The notes under the pieces: model-generated
What the model saw: only the letters and a program-made list of their open reading frames with translations
Told to the model about the DNA's origin: nothing
Database searches by the model: none
Part shown: positions 48,232 through 55,419 of the stretch, in pieces
Layout: every line of letters begins with the position of its first letter
Position numbering within the stretch: position 1 is the stretch's first letter
Position numbers and translations under genes: made by a program
Assembly (NCBI GenBank): GCA_046703825.1
Contig: JBJKSO010000061.1
Location: 1-55,419, forward strand
DNA: 55,419 nt
Origin: JBJKSO01 sp046703825
GTDB taxonomy: Bacteria > Chloroflexota > Dormibacteria > Aeolococcales > Bog-877
Reading direction: 5' to 3'

Positions 48232-50027
48232 ACCGGGCGCGACTGGCCTGCAGCGAGCCCGGCTGCCGTCGGCCGTCCGAAGGCCTGGTGGAGGCATGCC
48301 CATTCTGCGGCGGGCTTCTGGAGGTCGTCAACGAGTTTGACGCGGATGCCGCGGGCGGTTGGCCCGCTCGCTGGGCGGGACGCCGCGGCGCGCCCAGCCC
48401 ACCTGACCGCAGCGGCGTCTGGCGCTTTCGGGAGCTGCTCCCCTTCCTGGAGGGCGAACCGATCCCAGTGACCCTGGGCGAAGGCAACACGCCCTTGGTG
48501 TCCGCCCCCAGAGCCGCTTCTTGGGCGGGGGTGGCCGAGATCCAGGTCAAGCACCAGGGCATGAACCCCACCGGCTCCTTCAAGGACCTGGGCATGACGG
48601 CCTGCGTCACCCACGCGGTGGCCAGCGGCGCCAAGGGTCTGGTCTGCGCCTCCACCGGCAACACCTCGGCCTCGATGGCCGCGTACGCCGCCCGCGCCGG
48701 CCTGCCGGCGCTGCTGTTCCTGCCCCGGGGGTCGGTGGCCAAGGCCAAGCTGGCTCAGGCGCTGGACTTCGGCGTCCGGGTGCTCGAGGTGGGCGACAAC
48801 TTCGACCAGGCCTTTGCGCTGATGCGAAAGACCGCTCCCCGGCTCGGCTGGTACGTGGTCAACTCCGTCAACCCCTACCGGCTCGAGGGGCAGAAGACGC
48901 TGGCGGTGGAGCTCCTGGAGCAACTGGGATGGACGCCGCCCGACTTTCTGGTCGTGCCCGGCGGCAACTTGGGGAACGTGTCAGCCCTGCACAAGGGGCT
49001 GGCAGAGCTGGAGCAGCTGGGCCTGCTCGGCCGGCGTCCGCGCTTGGTCGTGGTCCAGGCGTCGGGGGCGGCGCCCTTCTTCGAGATGCTGGCGTCAGGT
49101 CGAGCCGAGCTGCAGCCCGAGCAAAAGCCGCAGACCGCCGCCAGCGCCATCCGGATCGGCAATCCTGCCAACTGGCGCAAGGCTCTGCGCGCCGTCCGGT
49201 GGAGCGAGGGGTTGTGCACCGCCGTCAGCGACGAGGAGATCGACGAGGCCAAGCGGGTGCTCGCCGCCGACGGCCTCGGTTGCGAGCCGGCCTCCGCCGC
49301 CACCCTGGCGGGGGTGGCCCGGCTGCGCCGAGAAGGAGTGCTGCCCGAGGACGCCCACGCGGTGCTGGTGCTGACCGGACACCAGTTGAAGGACGCCGAT
49401 TTCATCTTGGAGCGGCATCAGGAGCCGTGGCCGGCCGTGGCCGCCACCGAAGCCGCCGTGCAGGCCGCCATGGGCAGGGCTGGGCCGAGCCCATCCCTGC
49501 CCCCACCTGTCTCCCGGGCGGTGGCGATCGAGCAGATCGAAAGTCTCCAGCGCGCTTTGGAGGAGCGACTCGCCCGGCTCGACGACTTGGACTGGGAGCG
49601 GCCGGCCACGGTCGGCGGTGGCGACTGGTCGGTCCGCGACCTGGTTGGGCACATCGCCAGCTGGGAGGAGATCGCGTTGGAAGGGATCTCCGCCACCCTG
49701 GAGGGCCGGCCGCCTCAGGCCTCGGCCCAGACGGTCGACGCGCTCAACGCGGAGATGGTCGCCAGCAAGCGCCAGCTGTCGCTGCACGACCTGCGGGAGA
49801 CCGCGGCCCAGGTGCACCGCCGGCTGCTCGAGCGCATCGAAACTCTGGATCCCGCGACCTGGGCCGCGCCCGCCGGCCCGCAGCCCGGGGCAAAGCGCCT
49901 GGCCGACCTGGTGGGTGGTGCGCTCGCCTCGCAGCGGGCGCCTTTCCGCCATCTGGAGGACCACCTGCCTGACCTGCCCGGGCCGGGCCGGGCGGGCGAG
50001 CCGAGCGGACCGGGGACGGCCGACTAG
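48228..50027 (+). CDS. thrC: Threonine synthase fused to a C-terminal DinB/YfiT-like domain
   Basis: The 599-residue protein begins with a small Cys-rich segment, CSEPGCRRPSEGLVEACPFC (about 8-27), that may bind zinc. A PLP-dependent threonine synthase core extends to about residue 415. Its Schiff-base Lys119 is in NPTGSFKDLGM, followed by CASTGNTSASMAAYAARAG and the phosphate loop VPGGNLGNVSAL. After a Pro-rich linker (about 415-432), a helical domain of 160 residues runs from AIEQIESLQ. It has His475 in LVGHIASWEE, His530 in VHRRLLERIE and His575/His579 in RHLEDHLPD, the layout of DinB/YfiT metal-binding bundles. I know no standard ThrC with this extension. The fusion is continuous in frame without a stop or restart signal. 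Confidence 0.85.
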   Translation: MNRARLACSEPGCRRPSEGLVEACPFCGGLLEVVNEFDADAAGGWPARWAGRRGAPSPPDRSGVWRFRELLPFLEGEPIPVTLGEGNTPLVSAPRAASWAGVAEIQVKHQGMNPTGSFKDLGMTACVTHAVASGAKGLVCASTGNTSASMAAYAARAGLPALLFLPRGSVAKAKLAQALDFGVRVLEVGDNFDQAFALMRKTAPRLGWYVVNSVNPYRLEGQKTLAVELLEQLGWTPPDFLVVPGGNLGNVSALHKGLAELEQLGLLGRRPRLVVVQASGAAPFFEMLASGRAELQPEQKPQTAASAIRIGNPANWRKALRAVRWSEGLCTAVSDEEIDEAKRVLAADGLGCEPASAATLAGVARLRREGVLPEDAHAVLVLTGHQLKDADFILERHQEPWPAVAATEAAVQAAMGRAGPSPSLPPPVSRAVAIEQIESLQRALEERLARLDDLDWERPATVGGGDWSVRDLVGHIASWEEIALEGISATLEGRPPQASAQTVDALNAEMVASKRQLSLHDLRETAAQVHRRLLERIETLDPATWAAPAGPQPGAKRLADLVGGALASQRAPFRHLEDHLPDLPGPGRAGEPSGPGTAD

Positions 50028-50353
50028 TCCCGCCGGAGAATTACCAGAAGCGAGGCCACTGCTGGTAGCCCAGCGCGGGGCGAGCAAGTGCGCGATGGCC
50101 GCGCCACCGTCGCCAGCAGGTCGTCCAGACCGAGCAAGGCGGAGACGGTCCGCGAACCGGCGACTTTCGAGCGACCGCCGGACCGGCTCAGCCGAGCGCG
50201 GGTCGCGCCCGTTTGCGACCGGGGCGGCAGGCATCCCACCGGCGGCGTCGTGAAGATCAAAACCTTTGCGGCCCCAGATGGCGGAGGTTGGTGGCGGATC
50301 GGCTTCCGAAAGCAACGTATCCCGAGCCGGATGCCGCCAGCTAAGGTGAGCAG
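50028..50353. other. Gap with no supported gene
   Basis: These 326 bp lie between thrC and the methyltransferase gene on the same strand. Open frames on both strands are of low complexity and match no family. No hairpin with a T-run was seen, and no riboswitch was recognised. The segment ends in AAGGTGAG shortly before the methyltransferase GTG. Confidence 0.4.
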
Positions 50354-51127
50354 GTGCGGGGGGCAAGGCCGCGCGCAGCGGAACCGATCGAGCACCTGAG
50401 GCTGTCCCCCGGCATGGCCCGGCAAGAGTCCTACCGCGCGCGCTACCGCCGGCTCAGACCCGGTTGGAACGACAGCCAGCGGGTGCTGCAGCAGATCGTG
50501 CGCGAACTGGTCTCCGCGGAGAGCCGGGTGCTCGACGTCGGCTGCGGGCATGGTGACTTCTTGTCCAGCGCCTACTCGGGCGCGGGCGAAGTCTGGGGAG
50601 TGGACCCCGACCCCGCGGCGCTGGGCCGCAACCGCGCCATCGCCAACTTGCGCCAGGGAAGCGTCGAATCGCTGCCCTTCGCGGCGGCCGAGTTCGATCT
50701 GGTGATCATGACCTGGGTGGCCGAGCACCTGGAACGGCCGCAGCGGGCGCTAGGGGAGATCACCCGCGTGCTGCGTCCGGGAGGTCGCCTGCTGATCCTC
50801 ACCCCCAACGCGTGGAACTACAACACCTGGCTGATCCGGGCGGTCCCCAACCGGCTCCATCACTCCTTCACCAAGAGGCTGTACGGGCGCCAGGACCGGG
50901 ACACCTACCCGGTCCGCTACCGCATGAACACACCGGCACGGCTCCGCGCTCTGGCCGCCCAGGCAGGCCTGACCGAAGAGCGGCTGCTGCTCAACGGTGA
51001 CCCGACCTACGTCGCCTTCAATCCTGTCCTCTTCTGGCTGGCGGTCGCCGCCGAGCGGGTATTGGATCAGGCACCGCTGCGGCGGGGCCGGGTGCACCTG
51101 ATCGGCCAGTACCGGCGGACCGTCTGA
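50354..51127 (+). CDS. Class I SAM-dependent methyltransferase
   Basis: The 257-residue protein has SAM motif I VLDVGCGHGDFL, an acidic residue in VWGVDPDP, and the post-I block VESLPFAAAEFDLVIMTWVAEHL. The VLRPGGRLLILTPN block is typical of Methyltransf_11 proteins. The acceptor could be a small molecule, lipid or quinone. The segment after residue 160 (NYNTWLIRAVPNRLHHSFTK) resembles glycan- or lipid-linked methyltransferases, but this is loose. The GTG at 50354 has AAGGTGAG upstream; ATG at 50414 (MARQESYRARY) is an equally good start. Confidence 0.82.
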   Translation: MRGARPRAAEPIEHLRLSPGMARQESYRARYRRLRPGWNDSQRVLQQIVRELVSAESRVLDVGCGHGDFLSSAYSGAGEVWGVDPDPAALGRNRAIANLRQGSVESLPFAAAEFDLVIMTWVAEHLERPQRALGEITRVLRPGGRLLILTPNAWNYNTWLIRAVPNRLHHSFTKRLYGRQDRDTYPVRYRMNTPARLRALAAQAGLTEERLLLNGDPTYVAFNPVLFWLAVAAERVLDQAPLRRGRVHLIGQYRRTV

Positions 51128-51148
51128 GCGCCGCCGGCCGCGCGCGGC

Positions 51149-51916
51149 TCAGGTACGCAGGTAGGAGGCGCCGTTGACGTCCAGAATCGCGCCGCTGGTG
51201 AACTCCGCCTGGGGGGAGGCGAAGTAAAGCACCGCGGCGGCGACCTCCTCGGGCCGCGCGATCCGGTTGAAGGGGCTCTGGGCGAAGATGGCCGGCCCGC
51301 GCGCGGTCTTGAGCTCCTGCTGCGCCATGTCCGTCTCCACCCACCCGGGTGCGACCGTCATCACCGAGATCCCATGCGGTGCGAGCGCCCGCGCCAGCGA
51401 CTGGCCCAGAGCGTTGAGGCCGGCCTTGCTGGCCGCGTAGCCGGGCTGGTCGGGTTCGCCGCGAAAGGCGCCGCGGGACGAGACGTTGATGATCCGGCCC
51501 CCGCCCTCGCGGATCATCGCCCGGGCGGCGAAGTAGCTGAGGAACGCCGGCCCGCTGAGGTTGACGGCGATGGTGCGGTCCCAGGCAGCCCGCCACTCGT
51601 CGAAGTCCATCTGGGCCAGATCGTGGTAGATGCTGACCCCGGCGTTGTTGACCAGAACGTCCAGACCGCCCCACTCCTCCACCAGCCGGGCAACCAGTCG
51701 CTCGGCCTGCTCGGGAGCAGCGACGTCGGCTTGGACCACCAGGTGCCCGGTGCCCGCCAGCTCGGCGGCCACCTGCCCGGCGAGTTTCTCCGAGTCCCGG
51801 TGGTGGACGGCCACCCGCGCGCCCTCGCGGGCGAATCCCAGCGCTACCGCTCTTCCGATCCCTCTGGAGGCGCCGGTCACCAGCACCCTTCTGCCCGCCG
51901 ACTCGCCTTCGCTCAA
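51149..51916 (-). CDS. Short-chain dehydrogenase/reductase, 3-oxoacyl-ACP reductase-like
   Basis: The 255-residue SDR has the TGASRGIG cofactor motif, NNAG, NVSSRG with the catalytic Ser, and GYAASKAG with Tyr and Lys. Its C-terminal VAPGWVETDM matches FabG-like oxidoreductases, and HHRDS suggests NADP preference. The TTG at 51916 was chosen because GGGAGAT lies upstream with good spacing and the following residues fit the fold. GTG at 51964 is an alternative. It lies 101 bp below ftsZ on the same strand but is not a typical division gene. Confidence 0.85.
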   Translation of the reverse strand: MSEGESAGRRVLVTGASRGIGRAVALGFAREGARVAVHHRDSEKLAGQVAAELAGTGHLVVQADVAAPEQAERLVARLVEEWGGLDVLVNNAGVSIYHDLAQMDFDEWRAAWDRTIAVNLSGPAFLSYFAARAMIREGGGRIINVSSRGAFRGEPDQPGYAASKAGLNALGQSLARALAPHGISVMTVAPGWVETDMAQQELKTARGPAIFAQSPFNRIARPEEVAAAVLYFASPQAEFTSGAILDVNGASYLRT

Positions 51917-52017
51917 GTTATCTCCCAAGACCAGACCGGTTGAACCGCCCGCCCGCGCGGGCACACGGGCTCGGAGGATACCGGGCCCGGGGCGTCCGGA
52001 CGGGAGTCAGGCCACCG

Positions 52018-53136
52018 TCAGCGCGGCTCGCGCAGGAAGGCGGGAATGTCGACGTCGTCGTAGACGTCGGCGGGCTGCTTCCGCAAAGGCTGGCGCAGGC
52101 TGTCGGGCAGCGGCTCCTGCAGCTCCTGGGGACGGGTGGTGCGGTAGCGCTCGGCCAGGCTGGGGTTGACCCGCTGCTCGGGGTTGAACCCGGTCGCGAT
52201 CACCGTGATCTTGACGTCGCCGCCCATGCGATCATCCAACACCGCCCCGAAGATGATGTTGGCATTGACGTCGGCGTTCTGCCGCACCATCTCGCAGGCG
52301 TCGTTGACCTCGGAGAGGGTCAGGTCGGGGCTGGCGGTGATGTTGAGCAGGATCCCCTGGGCGCCGGCGATCGAGGTCTCGAGCAGCTGGCTGGAGACGG
52401 CGTCGCGGGCGGCGTCCTGGGCACGGGTGTCGCCGCTGCCGTAGCCGATCCCCATCAACGCCGCCCCCTGGCCGGACATGATCGCCTTGACGTCGGCGAA
52501 GTCCAAGTTGATCAGGCCGGGGAAGACGATCAGGTCGCTGATCCCCTGCACGCCCTGGCGCAGGACGTCGTCAGCCTTCTTGAAAGCGTCGACCAGGGTG
52601 GTGCGTTTGTCGGCGACCGCGATCAGCCGGTCGTTGGGGATGGTGATGAGGGTGTCGACTCTGCCGTTGAGCGCATCCACGCCCCGCTCCGCCGACGCCA
52701 TCCGCTTGCGCCCCTCGAAGGCGAAGGGCTTGGTGACGACCCCGATCGTCAGCGCGCCGCTGGAGCGGGAGATCTCGGCGATGATCGGCGCCGCGCCGGT
52801 ACCGGTGCCGCCCCCCATGCCGGCGGTGACGAACACCATGTCCGAGTCGTGGAGCACCGTGGCCAGATCATCGCGGGATTCCTCGGCGGCACTCTCCCCG
52901 ACCTCGGGGTCGCCACCCGCCCCCAGGCCGCGCGTGATCTTGCGGCCGATGTGGATCTTGGTGGGCGCCTCCGAGGCGTCCAGCGCCTGGCGGTCGGTGT
53001 TGACCGTGATGAAGTCGACGCCGCGCAGCTTGGCCCGGATCATGCGGTTGACGGCGTTGCTGCCACCGCCCCCCACCCCGATGACCTTGATGCGGGCATT
53101 GCCCTGCGTCGTGCGGTCCAAATCGTCTTGCGGCAT
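52018..53136 (-). CDS. ftsZ: Cell-division protein FtsZ
   Basis: The 372-residue tubulin homologue has VIGVGGGGSNAVNRM near its start. The GTP loop is MGGGTGTGAAP, and the T7 synergy loop is in FPGLINLDFADVKAIM. Its conserved C-terminal peptide is DVDIPAFLREPR, which normally binds FtsA and other partners. FtsZ polymerises into the division ring. The ATG at 53136 was chosen because an AAAGGAG ribosome site precedes it; the in-frame start at 53157 lies inside the ftsA end. It is 17 bp downstream of ftsA. Confidence 0.97.
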   Translation of the reverse strand: MPQDDLDRTTQGNARIKVIGVGGGGSNAVNRMIRAKLRGVDFITVNTDRQALDASEAPTKIHIGRKITRGLGAGGDPEVGESAAEESRDDLATVLHDSDMVFVTAGMGGGTGTGAAPIIAEISRSSGALTIGVVTKPFAFEGRKRMASAERGVDALNGRVDTLITIPNDRLIAVADKRTTLVDAFKKADDVLRQGVQGISDLIVFPGLINLDFADVKAIMSGQGAALMGIGYGSGDTRAQDAARDAVSSQLLETSIAGAQGILLNITASPDLTLSEVNDACEMVRQNADVNANIIFGAVLDDRMGGDVKITVIATGFNPEQRVNPSLAERYRTTRPQELQEPLPDSLRQPLRKQPADVYDDVDIPAFLREPR

Positions 53137-53153
53137 CTGGGTCTCCTTTCGGC

Positions 53154-54362
53154 TCAAAACAGCTCGTGGAGCCAGCGGTTGAGCCGGCCCGCGCTGCGGG
53201 TGGTCTTGACGTTGCCGCGGTCGCGACGGGCCAGCGAGCGCTGCCCCCAGCGCAGCAGCCCGGCGGCCGCGGCGTGCTCGGGCATGCCCAGCCGGTCGGT
53301 CATCCCCGAAAGCCCCTCCGGAACTGCCAGCCGCACCGGCATCTCCAGAATCTGATGCACGCAGGCGGCGAATCCACGCAGGCGTGCGCCGCCACCGGTC
53401 AGCACCAGGCGGTCCAAGCCTGAGCCCTCCTGCTCGAGCACCTGTCCGATCATTCGGGCCATCTCGCGGGCGCGCGGCTCAACGATCTCGGCGAGCCAGC
53501 GCCGCTGAACCTCGCGCGCCCCCCCGCCGCCACCTAGCACCGTGACCATCTCCTCAGCCAGCACCTGGCCCGGGTCGCAGTGCCCGTAACGGCACTTGAG
53601 CTGTTCCGCCTCCTCGGGTTCGCAGCGCAGCCCGGTGGCCAGGTCCTGGGTCACGTTGTTCCCGCCCACCGGCAGCACCACCAGCCGCTGGATGGTGGCG
53701 GAGCGGAAGATGGCGATGTCGGTGGTGCCTCCCCCAACATCGACCACCGCCACCTCCTGCTCCAGTTCGGGATCGCGCAGCACTCCCTCGGCCGCCGCCA
53801 GCGACTGGACCACCACGTCATCGATGCGCAGCCCCGCGGCGTGGGCGCAGTCGACCAAAGAGCCGAGGTGGGCGGCCGACGCCAGCACCAGCTGGGCGAA
53901 GACCCCCAGCTGAGCTCCCCGCATCCCGCGCGGATCGCGCAGGCCGCGGTGGGAGTCCACCGAGTAGTCGCAGGGGATCAGGTGGACCACCTCCTCCTGG
54001 CGCTCGAGGTCGGATGTCTGCCGGGCCGCCTCCAGCACCCGGTTGAGGTCGGCGGCCTCGACCAGGCCGCCGCGCGAGCCGATCGCGATCGAGGCACGGC
54101 TCTCCCGGGTCCGGATGTGGCGACCCCCGAGGCTGAGCACCGCCGAGTCGATCTCCACCCCCGCCGAGCGCTCGGCCGCGTCCAGCGCCTTGGCGATGGC
54201 CTCGGTGGCCGCCTGGCGGTCGGCGATCAGTCCCTTGCGCACCCCCGCGGCGGGGGCCTCCCCCACCCCCAGCACACGCAGGCGGGTGCCGTCGTCCTCG
54301 CCCACCGCGCAGCAGACCTTCCAGCTGCCCAGATCGACCGCGACCAGCCTGCGCCCGCTCAC
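53154..54362 (-). CDS. ftsA: Cell-division protein FtsA
   Basis: The 402-residue actin-like ATPase has AVDLGSWKVCCAVGE at its N terminus (phosphate 1). VVDVGGGTTDIAIF is phosphate 2, and LTGGGARLRGF is the adenosine motif. The FtsA-specific 1C domain lies at about 85-160. The last residues, RSAGRLNRWLHELF, match the amphipathic membrane-targeting helix that tethers FtsZ. The GTG at 54362 has no strong ribosome site. It is the first gene of the ftsA-ftsZ operon after a 283-bp gap from ftsQ. Confidence 0.93.
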   Translation of the reverse strand: MSGRRLVAVDLGSWKVCCAVGEDDGTRLRVLGVGEAPAAGVRKGLIADRQAATEAIAKALDAAERSAGVEIDSAVLSLGGRHIRTRESRASIAIGSRGGLVEAADLNRVLEAARQTSDLERQEEVVHLIPCDYSVDSHRGLRDPRGMRGAQLGVFAQLVLASAAHLGSLVDCAHAAGLRIDDVVVQSLAAAEGVLRDPELEQEVAVVDVGGGTTDIAIFRSATIQRLVVLPVGGNNVTQDLATGLRCEPEEAEQLKCRYGHCDPGQVLAEEMVTVLGGGGGAREVQRRWLAEIVEPRAREMARMIGQVLEQEGSGLDRLVLTGGGARLRGFAACVHQILEMPVRLAVPEGLSGMTDRLGMPEHAAAAGLLRWGQRSLARRDRGNVKTTRSAGRLNRWLHELF

Positions 54363-54645
54363 CAGCTAACTCGCAGCCCACCATGCCGCACGAAAGGGCG
54401 GGGCGCCGGAAGGGCTCGTCATTACGGAAACAATCCCCAAGTTCGAGTGATTGCGGTACAGGAGCGTCAAGTGTGGTCAGGGGTGTAGCGCCGGCGCCGG
54501 CGAGCCCCCGGAAAGAACCCTTGGGGGCCGCCTGCAGTGTATCGACTAGGTTCCGGCGGCACAAGCGCGGGACCACAGCATGTTGTGGCCTCTCTGGGCT
54601 TGAACCCCCGGATATCTGGCGTGGGCGGAGACGGGCGTACTTGAT
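54363..54645. other. ftsQ-ftsA intergenic gap with a hairpin
   Basis: This 283-bp gap is long for ftsQ-ftsA. A stem GCCCCC (54504-54509) can pair with GGGGGC (54523-54528) across a 13-base loop, on either strand. There is no T-run on the minus strand. The GC-rich CGCCGGCGCCGGCG beside it is itself palindromic. A TTGACG hexamer lies on the minus strand within the ftsA-proximal half, without a convincing -10 at 17 bp. A separate promoter for ftsAZ is likely but not proved. Confidence 0.35.
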
Positions 54646-55419
54646 CTAGTAGGCGATTGAGACCTGGCTGGGGTCCTCCAAGTAGATGTCTTTGATTCCC
54701 GAGCTCTTGAGGTTCACCCGCTGGGCCAGGCTGCGCAATGCCTCCAGCTTGGGCCCGAGGGCGGAGATCTGGGCTGCGGAGAAAGCGGGTCCGAAATCGG
54801 CGGTCCACCCCTGGCTGCTCTGGACCTCGAGGCTGCCCGCGGGCGTCAGCTCGAACCGCGATACCGCCACCCCGTAGGCGGCCGGGAACGCCTTGGCCAG
54901 CGCCACCAGTCCGCGGGTCAGCCGCCGGTCCAGGGCCTGCTGGCCCCGGTGCGGTACCGGGGCGCGCTCCTGATCGACCAGCAGCGGCAGGGGCGCCATC
55001 GCCGGGAGGGCCGGCAGGGGTCCCAAATCAGCCCCGGTGGCGGTTAGCAGCAGCCGGGACTTGCCCAGCTCCAGCACCAGCGCCGGCGGCAGCGGGGAGA
55101 CGTCGATCACCACCGTGCTCGGCCAGCGCACTTGCACGCTGGCCGAAGCCACCCAGGGCTGAGCAAGCAGATTGCGCTCCATGGCCCCAGCGCTGGCGAA
55201 GATGGTGCTGCGGCCCAGGGGCACCTGGGCGTCCGCGATCAGCTGTGCCCGGCTCACCAAGGACTCACCCCTCAGCTCGACCCGATGCACCTTGAGCCAG
55301 GGAAGCCCGAAGAGGGCGGCGACGCCGACCAGCAGGGCCAGGCCCAGGGCCAGGGCCCAGCGCAGCCGCGAGGGCAGCGCGGCAACCCCCTCCACCCAGC
55401 CGGGACGGCGGGGCTCCAC
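54646..55419 (-). CDS. ftsQ: Cell-division protein FtsQ (possibly partial at window edge)
   Basis: The 257 residues include one transmembrane helix (about 22-42, ALALGLALLVGVAALFGLPW). A POTRA domain follows (about 45-115, VHRVELRGESLVSRAQLIAD and WVASASVQVRWPSTVVIDV), then the FtsQ beta domain. It connects to the DivIB/FtsQ-FtsL-FtsB complex at the septum. The first in-window codon is GTG at 55417-55419, exactly at the edge, so the true start may lie outside. The order ftsQ-ftsA-ftsZ is the classic end of the dcw cluster. Confidence 0.9.
   Translation of the reverse strand: MEPRRPGWVEGVAALPSRLRWALALGLALLVGVAALFGLPWLKVHRVELRGESLVSRAQLIADAQVPLGRSTIFASAGAMERNLLAQPWVASASVQVRWPSTVVIDVSPLPPALVLELGKSRLLLTATGADLGPLPALPAMAPLPLLVDQERAPVPHRGQQALDRRLTRGLVALAKAFPAAYGVAVSRFELTPAGSLEVQSSQGWTADFGPAFSAAQISALGPKLEALRSLAQRVNLKSSGIKDIYLEDPSQVSIAY

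Noticed and set aside
50024..50728. Minus-strand open frame of 234 codons over the methyltransferase gene
   Set aside because: It is a mirror of the methyltransferase coding pattern and has no recognisable domain.

Overview
The window is uniformly GC-rich bacterial DNA with dense genes and very frequent GTG and TTG starts. Many adjacent genes overlap by four bases (GTGA or TTGA). The best fit is a Chloroflexota or Dormibacterota-like soil bacterium. The clues are a 2-methylfumaryl-CoA isomerase of the Chloroflexus kind, a deazaflavin (F420)-type oxidoreductase, DUF4232 and COG4315 lipoproteins, a TraR/DksA-lspA-rluD-gmk-coaBC-priA-fmt-smpB-ssrA block and an ftsQ-ftsA-ftsZ block. This placement is inference; no 16S rRNA or tRNA gene is present.

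Positions 1-24 kb are accessory and catabolic. A GntR regulator and a two-domain DUF4232 lipoprotein come first. A CoA-ester module follows: a CoA-transferase-family isomerase (mct), a methylsuccinyl-CoA dehydrogenase-like enzyme with the family's N-terminal extension (mcd), a divergent MaoC hydratase and an SDR. Together they could take methylsuccinyl-CoA through mesaconyl-C1-CoA and mesaconyl-C4-CoA to citramalyl-CoA. Next is a GntR-controlled minus-strand group of a solute-binding protein, a cupin, an M14 aspartoacylase-like hydrolase and the SDR. Further on are an MFS transporter, a double GNAT protein, a VOC protein, a DUF885 peptidase, two amidohydrolases and a second, paralogous solute-binding protein. 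No ABC permease or ATPase is present in the window. An Lrp regulator, an F420-type oxidoreductase and a second family III CoA transferase close this part.

Positions 23.5-32 kb hold an ECF sigma/zinc anti-sigma pair beside a COG4315 lipoprotein, two acetyltransferases, a YbjQ protein and a three-subunit molybdenum hydroxylase of the CoxM-CoxS-CoxL type. The large subunit has a non-canonical active-site loop. A decayed IS630-type transposase lies between this operon and the tmRNA gene.

Positions 32-43 kb are a minus-strand housekeeping block: ileS, traR, lspA, rluD, gmk, coaBC, priA, fmt, smpB and ssrA. Positions 43-50 kb hold a MaoC gene coupled to an acetyltransferase-like gene with one in-frame amber codon, then the aspartate/threonine genes asd, thrB, lysC and thrC without hom. 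The thrC product carries a C-terminal DinB/YfiT-like domain, the most unusual architecture seen here. The window ends with a methyltransferase, an SDR, ftsZ, ftsA and ftsQ, the last starting exactly at the window edge.

The observations most worth following are the mcd-mct-maoC module, the ThrC-DinB fusion, the amber-interrupted gene, the atypical CoxL loop and the transposase relic abutting ssrA.
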